Source: Agrobacterium fabrum str. C58 (lineage in GTDB: Bacteria; Pseudomonadota; Alphaproteobacteria; Rhizobiales; Rhizobiaceae). From it: a stretch of DNA of 64,000 nucleotides. Below the pieces are notes generated by a model, which was given only the letters and a program-made list of their open reading frames with translations, ran no database searches and was not told the DNA's origin. The position numbers and the translations under genes were made by a program. How positions within the stretch are numbered: the first letter of the stretch is position 1; the number at the start of each line of letters is the position of its first letter. The stretch is taken from NCBI RefSeq assembly GCF_000092025.1, contig NC_003063.2:1493501-1557500 (forward strand), given 5' to 3'. Shown here one piece after another: positions 10,476 to 20,126 of this stretch.

Positions 10476-10492
10476 CTGACAGGACTTGTCAG
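10476..10492. promoter_or_regulatory. LysR-type palindromic operator
   Basis: CTGACA-ggact-TGTCAG is a perfect 6+6 inverted repeat in the gap between the divergent SDR and LysR genes, 27 bases before the LysR start. Its position suits a regulator site controlling both genes. Confidence 0.55.
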
Positions 10493-10519
10493 AAAATCCG
10501 CACAATAGGGTGTTTTCGG

Positions 10520-11419
10520 TTGGACCGTATCGACCTGTTCCGTATCTTCACGCGCGTGGTTGACTGTGCGAGCTTCACCCGGGCCGCCGATACGCTTGGC
10601 ATTCCACGCTCTTCGGTTTCTGCGGCGGTGCAGGAACTGGAAGGGCGCGTTGGTGCGCGCCTGCTCAACCGCACCACACGTAAGGTCTCGCCGACCGAGG
10701 ATGGTTCGGCATTTTACGAGCGCTGCCAACGGCTGATCGCCGATGTCGAAGACACGGAAAACCTGTTCCGGCAGACGGCGGCGCAGCCTTCCGGCCGGCT
10801 GCGCATCGATGTGCCGGGCCGGATCGGCCGGCTGGTCATTGCACCGGCGCTGCCGCAATTTCTCGACCTTTATCCGCAGATCGACATCAGCCTTGGCGTT
10901 ACCGACCGCGCTGTCGATCTGGTGGAGGACAATATCGATTGTGTGCTGCGCGTCGGTCCGCTTAGCGATTCCGGCCTCATTGCGCGGCCGATTGGCAAGC
11001 TGCGGCTGATCAATGTCGCAAGTCCTGCCTATCTCGCGCAGTATGGAGCGCCGAAAACGCCCCACGATCTCTCCCGCCACTGGGCGGTCAACTACGCGTC
11101 GCCTTCCAGCGGGCGCGTGGAAAACTGGGAATGGATCGAAAACGACGCCCTGCATTCGGTTCCCATGCGCAGCCGCGTCACCGTCAACAATGCCGAGGCC
11201 TATATCGCCTGTTGTCTTGCCGGTCTCGGCTTGATCCAGATACCCGCTTACGATGTCAGGCTGCATCTTGAGAGCGGCGAACTCATCGAGGTCATGCCGG
11301 GCCATCGGGCCGAGCCGATGCCGATGACCTTGCTTTATTCCCATCGCCAGCATCTGTCGCGGCGATTGCAAGTCTTCGCGGAATGGCTGGAGGCCTTGCT
11401 GCGGCGGCAGCTTCTGTAA
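10520..11419 (+). CDS. LysR-family transcriptional regulator
   Basis: A 299-residue regulator with the winged HTH at the N-terminus (DLFRIFTRVVDCASFTRAADTLG, then SSVSAAVQELEGRVG) and a substrate-binding effector domain. The start is taken at TTG 10520 because family members begin MDRIDLF at this point and AGGG lies upstream. A longer in-frame start at 10382 would overlap the divergent SDR gene. It probably senses the SDR substrate or a related carbonyl compound. Confidence 0.85.
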   Translation: MDRIDLFRIFTRVVDCASFTRAADTLGIPRSSVSAAVQELEGRVGARLLNRTTRKVSPTEDGSAFYERCQRLIADVEDTENLFRQTAAQPSGRLRIDVPGRIGRLVIAPALPQFLDLYPQIDISLGVTDRAVDLVEDNIDCVLRVGPLSDSGLIARPIGKLRLINVASPAYLAQYGAPKTPHDLSRHWAVNYASPSSGRVENWEWIENDALHSVPMRSRVTVNNAEAYIACCLAGLGLIQIPAYDVRLHLESGELIEVMPGHRAEPMPMTLLYSHRQHLSRRLQVFAEWLEALLRRQLL

Positions 11420-11489
11420 AGTGGACGCGTGGATTGTTCGACAACCCTGCCACTGTCCCGTTGCTGCCTGTTATTCGCCCGCTGCTGCG

Positions 11490-11885
11490 TCAGCTGCCAT
11501 ACTGGTCATCCGTCACATGTTCCATCCAGTCCACCACCTTGCCGTCTTTCACCTCCTGAAGCGCAATATGGGTCATGGCGATGTTGGGTGCGGCGCCGTG
11601 CCAGTGTCTTTCGCCCGGTGCGAACCAGACGATATCGCCGGGGCGAATCTCCTCCACCGGGCCGCCCTCACGCTGTGCGCGGCCAAGGCCGGATACCACG
11701 ATCAGGGTCTGGCCGAGGGGATGGGTGTGCCAGGCGGTGCGGGCGCCGGGTTCAAAGGTGACCTGGGCACCCTGCACCCGCTCGGCATCGAAGGGGTTGA
11801 AGAGCGGATCGATCCGGACCGTACCGGTGAACCAGCCGTCCGGGCCTTTGGCCGATGCCCGTGTTCCCGCGCGCAATATTTCCAT
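11490..11885 (-). CDS. Small cupin-domain protein
   Basis: A 131-residue single-domain cupin. Motif 1 is [20 protein letters not shown] and motif 2 is [16 protein letters not shown], giving three histidines and a Gln/Glu for a metal site. The organisation resembles the small cupin (R)-hydroxynitrile lyase/carboxymuconolactone-associated group. The physiological reaction is unknown. The ATG at 11885 was preferred to one six bases earlier because AGGAGA is seven bases away. Confidence 0.85.
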   Translation of the reverse strand: MEILRAGTRASAKGPDGWFTGTVRIDPLFNPFDAERVQGAQVTFEPGARTAWHTHPLGQTLIVVSGLGRAQREGGPVEEIRPGDIVWFAPGERHWHGAAPNIAMTHIALQEVKDGKVVDWMEHVTDDQYGS

Positions 11886-12076
11886 GGTCATTCTCCTGAC
11901 GAGTCTCAAGCGGTGATTTGATGCGGGAATTTCCCTCTTGTCCACAGGGGAGAGTGAAAAGCCGATCAAGCGGCAGGTGCGTGTGCGTCGTTATATCCCG
12001 TTTTCGAAGGGATTATGTTTGCTGTTTCATTGGCATTTTCCACAGCTGCCGCTCGGCATTTCATTCCCTCATACGT

Positions 12077-12102
12077 ATCCCGATAAAAATCATTCTCGGG
12101 AT
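12077..12102. repeat. 7-bp inverted repeat just upstream of the -35 box
   Basis: ATCCCGA and TCGGGAT pair perfectly across 12 bases, immediately before the -35 of the sugar operon promoter. It could be an activator site or a structural element; no factor can be named. Confidence 0.4.
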
Positions 12103-12150
12103 TGACTCGAATATGAAACCGGTTACATTTGTCGATGTAAACGGTTTCAT
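12102..12150 (+). promoter_or_regulatory. Promoter with two LacI-type operators
   Basis: TTGACT (12102-12107) and TACATT (12124-12129), 16 bp apart, form a promoter. Two operator-like 16-mers, ATGAAACCGGTTACAT (12113-12128) and ATGTAAACGGTTTCAT (12135-12150), are reverse complements of each other except at one base. Their centres are 22 bp apart, about two helical turns, so two dimers would sit on the same DNA face over the -10 and the start. The LacI-family repressor at 16718 is the obvious ligand. Confidence 0.75.
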
Positions 12151-12183
12151 CGTTGAGAACCGTGCTTGGAGGAGCAAACTTTC

Positions 12184-13206
12184 ATGTTTAGAAATTTGAT
12201 GGCTGCCGCCGCGATGGTGCTGGCGGCCGGCACGTCCGTGCACGCGCAGGAGCAGAGCTTCAAGATCGGTCTTTCCAATTCCTTCGTCGGCAGCGAATGG
12301 CGCACGCAGATGATCGAAGAAGCCCAGGCCGCCGCGAAAGCGTGGGGCGAAAAGGGCGTCAAGGTTGAAGTCGTCGTCCAGAGCGGCAATGTCGATGTGC
12401 AGGGGCAGATCGGTCATATCCGCAATTTCATGAACCAGGGCGTTGATGCGATCCTCATCAATCCCGGCAGCCCGACCGCTTTCGATCCGATCTTCGCACA
12501 GGCCAAGGCACGCAACATCCTCGTCATCGCCACCGACGCCGAAGTGTCGTCGAAGGATGCACTTTACGTCGGCATCGATCAGAAGGCATGGGCGGCCCAA
12601 TCCGCACAATGGCTTGCGGATGCGCTGAAGGGCAAGGGAAGCGTGGTCGCCATCAACGGCATCGCCGGCAACCCGGCAAATGAAGCCCGCGTCGCCGGTT
12701 ATCGCGAAGTGTTCAAGAAATATCCTGACATCAAGGTGCTGAACGAAGCCAATGCAAGCTGGGATCAGGCGCAGGGCCAGCAGGCCATGCAGAACCTGCT
12801 TGCCACCTATCCCGACATCAGTGGTGTGTGGGTGCAGGACGGCATGGCAGATGGTGCATGGCGCGCCATCGAGGCAGCCGGCAAGACCAAGGACATTGCC
12901 GCAACGGGTGAAATCCGTAAGGACTTCATGACCCGCTGGGAAAAGGAAAAGTTCAATTCCGGCGCTTCGGTCAATCCTCCGGGCGTCATGGCCAGCGCGC
13001 TCAACGTTGCGGTCTTGAAGCTGCAGGGCAAGGAATTCAAGGACGGTATCTTCGGCGGCACCTATGGTAACGCCGTCTATATTCCGATCCCCTTCGTCAG
13101 CAGCGATAACCTTGCCGACAATATCAAGGCTGCCGATGGTAAGCCCGGCTACTGGTCCGTCACGGCAACCGTGACGCCGGAGCAGGCTGGCGAGTTCTTC
13201 AAGTAA
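12184..13206 (+). CDS. Periplasmic sugar-binding protein (RbsB-like)
   Basis: A 340-residue exported protein with a signal peptide ending SVHA (residue 22). The mature sequence KIGLSNSFVGSEWRTQMIEE opens a type I periplasmic-binding fold (Peripla_BP_4), and GVDAILINPGSPTAFD and GVWVQDGMADGAWRAIEAAG are typical. It starts at the ATG with GGAGGAG upstream. It is the first gene of an Rbs-type import operon under the double operator. The ligand is probably a glycoside or a 3-keto sugar, judged only from downstream genes. Confidence 0.92.
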   Translation: MFRNLMAAAAMVLAAGTSVHAQEQSFKIGLSNSFVGSEWRTQMIEEAQAAAKAWGEKGVKVEVVVQSGNVDVQGQIGHIRNFMNQGVDAILINPGSPTAFDPIFAQAKARNILVIATDAEVSSKDALYVGIDQKAWAAQSAQWLADALKGKGSVVAINGIAGNPANEARVAGYREVFKKYPDIKVLNEANASWDQAQGQQAMQNLLATYPDISGVWVQDGMADGAWRAIEAAGKTKDIAATGEIRKDFMTRWEKEKFNSGASVNPPGVMASALNVAVLKLQGKEFKDGIFGGTYGNAVYIPIPFVSSDNLADNIKAADGKPGYWSVTATVTPEQAGEFFK

Positions 13207-13309
13207 GATTTCTCCCGGGCCGGCGACAGACGTCGGCCCGAACCGGAATTTCGAGTGCGGAGCAGGCCTTGGCCGTCCGCCTGTGACAAGCATTATTCGG
13301 GGACATGCG

Positions 13310-14803
13310 ATGGCGAACGCTCTGGAAGCGGCCGGCATAACGAAGAATTTTGGCGCCGTGCGTGCGCTTTCCGCCGGCAGGCTGACCGTTGGTCGCGGTG
13401 AAATTCACGCGCTGCTAGGCGCCAATGGCTGCGGCAAGAGCACGCTTTGCAAGATCGTTGCGGGCGCGGTGGCTCCGACCAGCGGCACCATCAGGTTCAA
13501 TGGCGAAGACGTGCGCTTCAAGAGCCCGCGGGATGCCGAAAATGCCGGTATCGCCCTGTTTTATCAGGAGCTGAGCCTCATTCCGCAGCTCTCCGTCGCT
13601 GACAATATCTTTCTCGGCCGCGAGCCGAAGCGCGGCATCTTTGTTGATGGCAAGGCGCTTAAGGCGGAAGCAGCAAGACTGATCGCGCTGTTTGATGGTG
13701 TGGCAGGCGAGGGACTGGAGCCGGATGCGATCGTTGGCAATCTGCCGCCCGATCAGCGCCAGCTCGTCGAAATTCTCAAGGTCTTCGCCCAGAATGCCAG
13801 CCTGATGATCATGGATGAGGCGACGGCGGCGCTCGATGGCCGCCAGTCCCAGCGCTTTTTCGAGATACTCCGGGCCAAGAAGGCCGATGGTGTCTCCACC
13901 ATTATGATTTCCCATCGTCTCGACGAGGTCTTTGCCGTCTGCGACCGCATTACCGTGATGCGCAACGGTGCGACCATTTCCGAACTCGACACCGCTGCCA
14001 CCACCCGTGAAGCCGTGGTGCACGATATGGTCGGTGATGTCCGCGCCGCACCCGCCCGCGAGCAGGGGCGGGCCGCCGCAGTTCCCAGCCTCAAGGTAAC
14101 TGACGTTGCGGGCGACGGCGTGCGCGGCGTCTCTCTAGAAGCTTATCCGGGCGAAATCGTCGGTCTGGCCGGCCTGCAGGGGCAGGGACAATCGGCCTTG
14201 CTGAGAGGCCTCTTCGGCGCCAGTCCGTTTGCAACCGGGCAAGTCCGGTTCGAGGGCCGCGAAATCATCGTCGGCAAGCCTTCGCAGGCGGTTCACAACG
14301 GTTTTGCTTATGTCTCGGGTGACCGTGGGCGCGACGCCTCGCTTCAGGGCCGGTCGATCTTCGAAAATCTCGTCGCCGCGCTGATGGTGCGCGAAAAGAT
14401 GCGGCTGGTTCGGCCGGCAACGCTGAAGCCGCGGGTGCAGAAGGTCGCGGATGACATGAAGACGAAATTTGCCGGCATGGACATGCCGATCGGCACGCTT
14501 TCGGGTGGCAACCAGCAGAAGATCTTCATTTCCCGCTGGCTCGCCACTTCGCCCAAGCTGCTGCTGCTCGATGATCCGACCAAGGGTATCGATCTCGGCG
14601 CCAAGGCCGATCTCTTCGCGCTGATGCGGCAGCAGGCCGATGCCGGTGCGACCATTCTTCTCTATTCCTCGGAAGATGCGGAAATCCTCGAATATGCCGA
14701 CCGCATTCTTGTCTTCAACGGCGGACGCATCTCTGCGGAACTGACCGGAGCCGACATGACATCCGTCAACATGACCCGCGCCGCCTATGGAGACGCCGCA
14801 TGA
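13310..14803 (+). CDS. Sugar ABC transporter ATPase, two-domain (RbsA/MglA type)
   Basis: A 497-residue protein with two tandem ABC domains. The N-terminal Walker A is GANGCGKST. The C-terminal P-loop reads GLQGQGQSA, where the catalytic Lys is replaced, as is common in this family. The signature LSGGNQQK is intact in the second domain and degenerate (LPPDQRQ) in the first. The ATG at 13310 has a CGGGGA site. It overlaps the next permease gene by four bases. Confidence 0.93.
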   Translation: MANALEAAGITKNFGAVRALSAGRLTVGRGEIHALLGANGCGKSTLCKIVAGAVAPTSGTIRFNGEDVRFKSPRDAENAGIALFYQELSLIPQLSVADNIFLGREPKRGIFVDGKALKAEAARLIALFDGVAGEGLEPDAIVGNLPPDQRQLVEILKVFAQNASLMIMDEATAALDGRQSQRFFEILRAKKADGVSTIMISHRLDEVFAVCDRITVMRNGATISELDTAATTREAVVHDMVGDVRAAPAREQGRAAAVPSLKVTDVAGDGVRGVSLEAYPGEIVGLAGLQGQGQSALLRGLFGASPFATGQVRFEGREIIVGKPSQAVHNGFAYVSGDRGRDASLQGRSIFENLVAALMVREKMRLVRPATLKPRVQKVADDMKTKFAGMDMPIGTLSGGNQQKIFISRWLATSPKLLLLDDPTKGIDLGAKADLFALMRQQADAGATILLYSSEDAEILEYADRILVFNGGRISAELTGADMTSVNMTRAAYGDAA

Positions 14804-15744
14804 ATTCGCAAGGCGTTCTGCGCAGGCAACCCTGGATCATCACCCTCGTCGTTCTGGCCGTGCTCGTCGCCGTGAACACGTTTCTGCAGCCGTCCTTCGT
14901 TCAGCCTTCCGTGCTGCAATCGAACCTGACGACATTTCTGCCGTTGATCCTGGTCGCCATCGGCCAGACCTATGTCATACTGGCGGGAGATATCGATCTG
15001 TCCGTCGGCAGCATCGTGGCGCTCGCCAATGTCGTTACCGTCAGTGTCGTGGCCGCACTCGGCGGCACGACCGGTGCCGTCTTCGCCGGCATGGCGGCGG
15101 GTGCGGCCGTCGGGCTGCTGTGTGGACTGGTCAATGGCCTCTTCATATCCGGCCTGCGCTTCCAGCCGATTGTCACCACCTTCGCAACCGGCATCATCTT
15201 CGCCGGTCTGGCGATCTGGGTTCTGCCGCAGGCAGGTCTTCCGGTTCCCGAAGCCTATTGGCAGACCTATTCCGGCAGCTTCGTCGGCCTGCCCTTCGTG
15301 CTGTGGGTGCTGATTGGGGGCATCGCTTTCACGCTCATCGTGTCGCGCATTCCTTTCCATACACATCTGCTGGCAGTGGGTGGCAATCGCACCGGCGCCT
15401 TCCAGACGGGCTTGCGCCTCTCCGGCATCCGTATCGGCGCCTACATGATTTCCGGCCTGTTTTCGGCACTGGCTGCGCTGTGCCTGACTGGCGAGACAGC
15501 CTCGGGCGATCCTTTGCTCGGTGCGAGTCTGGCGCTCTCTTCCATCTCGGCCGTGGTTCTGGGCGGCACCGCGCTTTCGGGCGGCTTCGGCAGCTCGACC
15601 GGGTCGATTGCCGGCGCGCTGGTGCTCGGCATGATCGGTAATGTAATTTTCTTTGCGGGTCTGCCCTTCGAGTACCAGACATTGGTGCAGGGTTTGATCG
15701 TGCTGACGGCGCTGGCCGGCGGCGTTCTGGTGACGAGGCGTTGA
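14800..15744 (+). CDS. Sugar ABC transporter permease (RbsC type), first copy
   Basis: A 314-residue inner-membrane protein of the branched-chain/ribose permease family, with the conserved GQTYVILAGDIDLSVGSIVAL motif after the second membrane segment. It is translationally coupled to the ATPase. A second, different permease follows one base later, so the importer probably uses a heterodimeric channel. Confidence 0.92.
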   Translation: MNSQGVLRRQPWIITLVVLAVLVAVNTFLQPSFVQPSVLQSNLTTFLPLILVAIGQTYVILAGDIDLSVGSIVALANVVTVSVVAALGGTTGAVFAGMAAGAAVGLLCGLVNGLFISGLRFQPIVTTFATGIIFAGLAIWVLPQAGLPVPEAYWQTYSGSFVGLPFVLWVLIGGIAFTLIVSRIPFHTHLLAVGGNRTGAFQTGLRLSGIRIGAYMISGLFSALAALCLTGETASGDPLLGASLALSSISAVVLGGTALSGGFGSSTGSIAGALVLGMIGNVIFFAGLPFEYQTLVQGLIVLTALAGGVLVTRR

Positions 15745-15745
15745 T

Positions 15746-16714
15746 ATGACCAATCCCGGCTTGCAACTCAAAACCATCATCACCGATCCCCTGACCATCG
15801 CCATTGGCGCATCAGCCTTCCTGCTGCTGGTCGGCGAGCTATTGTCGCCCGGCTTCGCGCAGGGCTCGCAGATCGTGCGGCTGCTGACGATTGCCGCCAT
15901 TCTCGGCATTGTCGCGGCGGGCCAGAACCTCGTCATCCTCGGTGGGCGCGAAGGCATCGATCTTTCCGTTGGCGCGATGATCTCGCTTGGCGCAGTCCTT
16001 GCCGGCAATATGATGAATGGCCAGAATGCCGGCATTCCGCTTGCCATTCTGGTTGCCGGCGGCATTCCCTTCCTGATTGGCCTCATCAATGGCCTCGGCA
16101 TCACCTTCGTGCGCATTCCGCCGCTGGTGATGACGCTTGGCATGACGGCGGTCATTCAGGGCGGGCTGGTGGTCTATTCGCAGGGCGTTCCTTCGGGTGC
16201 GGCTGCACCCCTGCTGGCGGGCTTCATCAACCGGCCGCTCATTTTCGGCATTCCCGGCGTGCTCTTCGTCTGGCTTGGTATTGCTGCGATCATGCTGTTC
16301 GTACTGCGCCGCACGGCCTTCGGTTTCGCCATCTATGCCATCGGCTCTAACGAGCGGGCGGCGACGCTGGTAGGACTGCCTGTCCCGCTGATCCGCACGT
16401 TGCTTTACGGCCTGTCCGGCCTGTTCGCCGGGCTGACCGGGGTCTGCGTCATCGGTTACACCGGCACCTCCTTCATCTCCGTCGGCGACCAGTATGTGCT
16501 TCCGTCGATCATTGCTGTTGTCATCGGCGGCACCTCGCTTGCCGGCGGTGCGGGCGGATATGTCGGAACCATGGCCGGAGCAGTTGCGCTCACCATTCTG
16601 CAAAGCGTACTGATAACGCTCAACCTCGATGTATGGGCACGGCAGATCATATTCGGTGTCACGTTGCTAGCGCTGATGCTGCTTTATGGCCGCCAAAAGC
16701 AGTTGCGTGTGTGA
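15746..16714 (+). CDS. Sugar ABC transporter permease (RbsC type), second copy
   Basis: A 322-residue permease homologous to its upstream neighbour; the family motif reads GQNLVILGGREGIDLSVGAMI. Paired non-identical permeases are common in sugar importers of rhizobia. The repressor gene begins three bases after the stop, so the regulator belongs to the same transcript. Confidence 0.92.
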   Translation: MTNPGLQLKTIITDPLTIAIGASAFLLLVGELLSPGFAQGSQIVRLLTIAAILGIVAAGQNLVILGGREGIDLSVGAMISLGAVLAGNMMNGQNAGIPLAILVAGGIPFLIGLINGLGITFVRIPPLVMTLGMTAVIQGGLVVYSQGVPSGAAAPLLAGFINRPLIFGIPGVLFVWLGIAAIMLFVLRRTAFGFAIYAIGSNERAATLVGLPVPLIRTLLYGLSGLFAGLTGVCVIGYTGTSFISVGDQYVLPSIIAVVIGGTSLAGGAGGYVGTMAGAVALTILQSVLITLNLDVWARQIIFGVTLLALMLLYGRQKQLRV

Positions 16715-16717
16715 CAG

Positions 16718-17740
16718 ATGAGCAAAGACCAAGGTTCGAATATCAGGGAAGTTGCAGCTCTCGCGGGCGTTTCCATCGCGACCGTATCGCGGGCGCTGCA
16801 ACAACCCGACAAGGTTCGCCCGGAAACCCGAAAGAAGGTTTTCGACGCCGTCCGGCAGGCGAACTTCGTTCCCAACGCCCAGGCCGCAAGCTTCCGGCGT
16901 CAATCCAACAACACCGTCATCCTTCTCGTCCGAGATATCGGCAACCCGTTTTATCTCGAAATCTACAAGGGTGTGGAAGAAGCAGCCGGCGAAGCAGGTT
17001 TCAAGGTCCTGATGGGTGACGCCCGCAATGACGAACACCGCGTGGCGACCCATATCGACATGGTCAGGCAGAAACATGCCGACGGCCTGATATTGATGAC
17101 CGGACAGTTTCCGTCCGAGCTTCTCGATCAAGCCGATGCGCTGCCGCCGATTGTCATCGCGTCGGAGACGGTGCCGGGCCTCGCGCTGCCGACCGTCAAG
17201 GTGGACAACCGTGCCGCCTCCATGAATGCCATGCGCCACCTCATCGCTGCGGGGCATCAAAGGATCGTGCATCTTGCTGGCCCCGTTCCGGAAAGCCTGG
17301 CGCAGGAACGTTTCGATGGTTACCGCGCGGCACTTGCCGAGGCCGGTATCGCTTATGCCGACGAACTTGTCGTGACGGGCGATTACAGCATTGAGGCCGG
17401 CCGCCAGGCGATTGCCGGTCTTCTCGAAGGTGGCATCGCCTTCACCGCGATCTTCGCATCGAGCGACCAGATGGCGATTGGCGCGATCAGCGAGCTGCGG
17501 GGCAGGGGTCTCTCGGTTCCGGCTGACGTCTCCGTCATCGGCTTCGACGACATCATCTTCGCCAATGCCTTCGAACCGCCGCTGACGACGGTACGTCAGC
17601 CCCGGCAGGAAATGGGCCGCAGGGCCATGGCGCTGATGGTGGACCGGCTGAACGGCAAACGCACGGCAGAAACCATCGTGCTGGATACGGAACTTGTGGT
17701 GCGCGGCTCGGTCGCGCCCTGCCGCCCGCCGCATCGGTAG
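16718..17740 (+). CDS. LacI-family repressor of the second sugar operon
   Basis: A 340-residue regulator with HTH NIREVAALAGVSIATVSRAL at the N-terminus and a periplasmic-binding-like effector domain (VIGFDDIIFANAFEPPLTTV). It is encoded within the operon it most likely represses through the paired operators at 12113 and 12135. Effector not known. Confidence 0.92.
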   Translation: MSKDQGSNIREVAALAGVSIATVSRALQQPDKVRPETRKKVFDAVRQANFVPNAQAASFRRQSNNTVILLVRDIGNPFYLEIYKGVEEAAGEAGFKVLMGDARNDEHRVATHIDMVRQKHADGLILMTGQFPSELLDQADALPPIVIASETVPGLALPTVKVDNRAASMNAMRHLIAAGHQRIVHLAGPVPESLAQERFDGYRAALAEAGIAYADELVVTGDYSIEAGRQAIAGLLEGGIAFTAIFASSDQMAIGAISELRGRGLSVPADVSVIGFDDIIFANAFEPPLTTVRQPRQEMGRRAMALMVDRLNGKRTAETIVLDTELVVRGSVAPCRPPHR

Positions 17741-17773
17741 CGGCCAGACTGTGAATGCAAGGAGTGTAAGGAC

Positions 17774-18823
17774 ATGAAGACGATCAAAGGCCCGGCGATT
17801 TTCCTCGCGCAATTTGCCGGAAACGAGGCCCCTTTCGACACGCTCGACAATCTCGGCCAATGGGCGGCTTCGCTCGGTTACAAGGGCATTCAGGTGCCGA
17901 CCGACCCCAAACTCTTCGATCTGGAAAAAGCCGCCGCCTCCAAGACCTATTGCGACGATATCAAAGGCCGTCTCGCCGAGATTGGCGTCGAAATCACCGA
18001 GCTTTCAACCCACATTCAGGGCCAGCTCGTCGCGGTTCACCCCGTCTATGACGAAATGTTCGACGGTTTCGCACCGGCTGAACTGCGCGGCAAACCGCAG
18101 GCGCGGCAGGAATGGGCGGTCAATCAGCTGAAGTGCGCGGCGAAAGCCTCGCAGCATCTTGGCCTCAAGAGCCATGCGACTTTCTCCGGCGCGCTTGCGT
18201 GGCCCTTCGTTTATCCGTGGCCGCAGCGCCCGGCAGGCCTTGTCGAAATGGCCTTTGCCGAGCTCGGCAAGCGCTGGACACCCATTCTGGATGCCTTCGA
18301 GGAGAATGGTGTCGATCTCTGCTACGAGCTGCATCCGGGTGAGGACCTGCATGACGGCGTCACCTTCGAGCGTTTTCTCGAGGTCACCGGCAATCACCCG
18401 CGTGCCAACCTCCTCTATGATCCCTCGCATTTCGTGCTGCAGGCGATGGATTATCTCGGCTTCATCGACATTTACCACGAGCGTATCCGTGCCTTTCACG
18501 TCAAGGATGCCGAATTCAATCCGACCGGTCGTTCCGGCGTTTATGGCGGCTATCAGAGCTGGGTTGACCGGCCGGGCCGTTTCCGTTCGCTCGGCGACGG
18601 GCACGTTGATTTCGGCGCGGTGTTTTCCAAGCTCACCCAATATGACTTCGACGGCTGGGCGGTGCTGGAATGGGAATGCGCGCTGAAACACTCGGAAGAC
18701 GGCGCGCGTGAGGGCGCGGGCTTCATTGAAAACCACATCATCCGTGTGACCGAGCGGGCTTTCGACGATTTCGCCAAAAGCGGCGTCGATGACGCCGCAA
18801 ACCGCCGCCTTCTCGGACTTTGA
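17774..18823 (+). CDS. Sugar phosphate isomerase/epimerase-like TIM-barrel protein
   Basis: A 349-residue cytoplasmic member of the xylose-isomerase-like TIM-barrel family. Putative metal ligands are in CYELHPGED, NLLYDPSHF, IRAFHVKDAEF and AVLEWECALK. No signal peptide is present, unlike the homologue at 20127. The following dehydrogenase gene starts 11 bases later. In known systems this pairing handles 3-keto sugars or inositols; here the substrate is inferred only from the GMC dehydrogenase downstream. Confidence 0.88.
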   Translation: MKTIKGPAIFLAQFAGNEAPFDTLDNLGQWAASLGYKGIQVPTDPKLFDLEKAAASKTYCDDIKGRLAEIGVEITELSTHIQGQLVAVHPVYDEMFDGFAPAELRGKPQARQEWAVNQLKCAAKASQHLGLKSHATFSGALAWPFVYPWPQRPAGLVEMAFAELGKRWTPILDAFEENGVDLCYELHPGEDLHDGVTFERFLEVTGNHPRANLLYDPSHFVLQAMDYLGFIDIYHERIRAFHVKDAEFNPTGRSGVYGGYQSWVDRPGRFRSLGDGHVDFGAVFSKLTQYDFDGWAVLEWECALKHSEDGAREGAGFIENHIIRVTERAFDDFAKSGVDDAANRRLLGL

Positions 18824-18834
18824 AAGGGATAGTC

Positions 18835-20004
18835 ATGTCCTCCGCTACAAAGAAATTCGATAGTCGCCGCATTCGTCTCGGTATGGTCGGCGGCGGTCAG
18901 GGCGCCTTCATTGGCGCGGTGCATCGCATCGCGGCCCGGCTGGATGACCGTTACGAGCTGGTGGCCGGAGCGCTTTCCTCCGATCCCGCGCGTGCCGCCG
19001 CCTCGGCAACACTGCTCGGCATTGCGCCGGAGCGCTCCTATGCCTCGTTCGAGGACATGGCGGCGACTGAGGCCGGCCGGGAGGATGGCATCGAGGCAGT
19101 CGCCATCGTCACCCCCAACCATCTGCATTTTGCCCCGTCCAAGGCCTTTCTCGAAGCCGGCATCCACGTCATCTGCGACAAGCCGGTGACCGCGACGCTG
19201 GAAGAAGCGAAGGCACTGGCCGGGATCGTCAGAGCCTCGGATAGCCTTTTCGTGCTGACGCATAACTACACCGGTTACGCCATGCTGCGGCAGATGCGCG
19301 AGATGATCGCTGAAGGCGCCATTGGCAAGCTGCGCCATGTCCAGGCCGAATATGCGCAGGACTGGCTGACCGAAGCGGTCGAAAAAACCGGCGCAAAAGG
19401 TGCGGAATGGCGCACCGACCCCAGCCGCTCCGGTGCGGGCGGCGCCATCGGCGATATCGGCACTCACGCCTTCAACGCTGCTGCCTTTGTGACGGGTGAA
19501 ATCCCCAGCAGTCTTTATGCGGATCTCACGTCGTTTGTGCCGGGCCGGCAGCTGGATGACAGCGCCAATATTCTTTTGCGTTACGACAGTGGCGCCAAGG
19601 GCATGCTCTGGGCAAGCCAGATCGCGGTCGGCAATGAAAATGCGCTGTCACTCCGGGTCTATGGCGACAAGGGCGGGCTTGAATGGCACCACCGGGTGCC
19701 GGACGAGCTGTGGTTCACGCCCTATGGCGAGCCGAAGCGGCTGATTACCCGCAACGGTGCGGGCGCGGGTGCCGCTGCAAACCGTGTCAGTCGTGTGCCA
19801 TCCGGGCACCCGGAGGGATATCTCGAGGGTTTTGCGACGATTTACCGCGAAGCCGCAGACGCAATCATCGCAAAGAGGGAGGGAGAAACAGCCGCCGGGG
19901 AGGTGATTTACCCCGGCATGGAGGACGGCCTTGCGGGTCTCGCATTCATCGATGCGGCCGTTCGCTCCAGCCAGACCTCGACCTGGGTCGGGATCGACAT
20001 CTAG
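18835..20004 (+). CDS. Gfo/Idh/MocA family oxidoreductase
   Basis: A 389-residue cytoplasmic dehydrogenase. The Rossmann motif is GMVGGGQGAFIG, and the family KP motif is CDKPVTAT. The second domain shows DIGTHAFNAAAF with the conserved His. The ATG at 18835 follows AAAGGGATAG; a TTG five codons upstream overlaps the previous stop and is less likely. It may interconvert hydroxyl and 3-keto forms of a sugar in the cytoplasm. Confidence 0.9.
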   Translation: MSSATKKFDSRRIRLGMVGGGQGAFIGAVHRIAARLDDRYELVAGALSSDPARAAASATLLGIAPERSYASFEDMAATEAGREDGIEAVAIVTPNHLHFAPSKAFLEAGIHVICDKPVTATLEEAKALAGIVRASDSLFVLTHNYTGYAMLRQMREMIAEGAIGKLRHVQAEYAQDWLTEAVEKTGAKGAEWRTDPSRSGAGGAIGDIGTHAFNAAAFVTGEIPSSLYADLTSFVPGRQLDDSANILLRYDSGAKGMLWASQIAVGNENALSLRVYGDKGGLEWHHRVPDELWFTPYGEPKRLITRNGAGAGAAANRVSRVPSGHPEGYLEGFATIYREAADAIIAKREGETAAGEVIYPGMEDGLAGLAFIDAAVRSSQTSTWVGIDI

Positions 20005-20126
20005 GTCGCAGCCAATCGGAGGAGACGGCGCGGGCAGTTGAGGCTGTGCCCGGCATGACCCGGTTCATGAGACCGGCAATGGCGGGCGTGTCGTCATATT
20101 GATCAAACGGAAAGGGAGTTACGCGT

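Noticed and set aside
14785..16155. 456-codon frame antisense to the Rbs-type permeases
   Set aside because: Its composition is typical of a shadow frame (Arg/Gly/Gln-rich, no hydrophobic core), and the permeases on the other strand carry family motifs.
20060..20076. CCGGT-N7-ACCGG hairpin in the gap before the exported TIM-barrel gene
   Set aside because: The stem is only five bases with no U tract, and nothing suggests a function.
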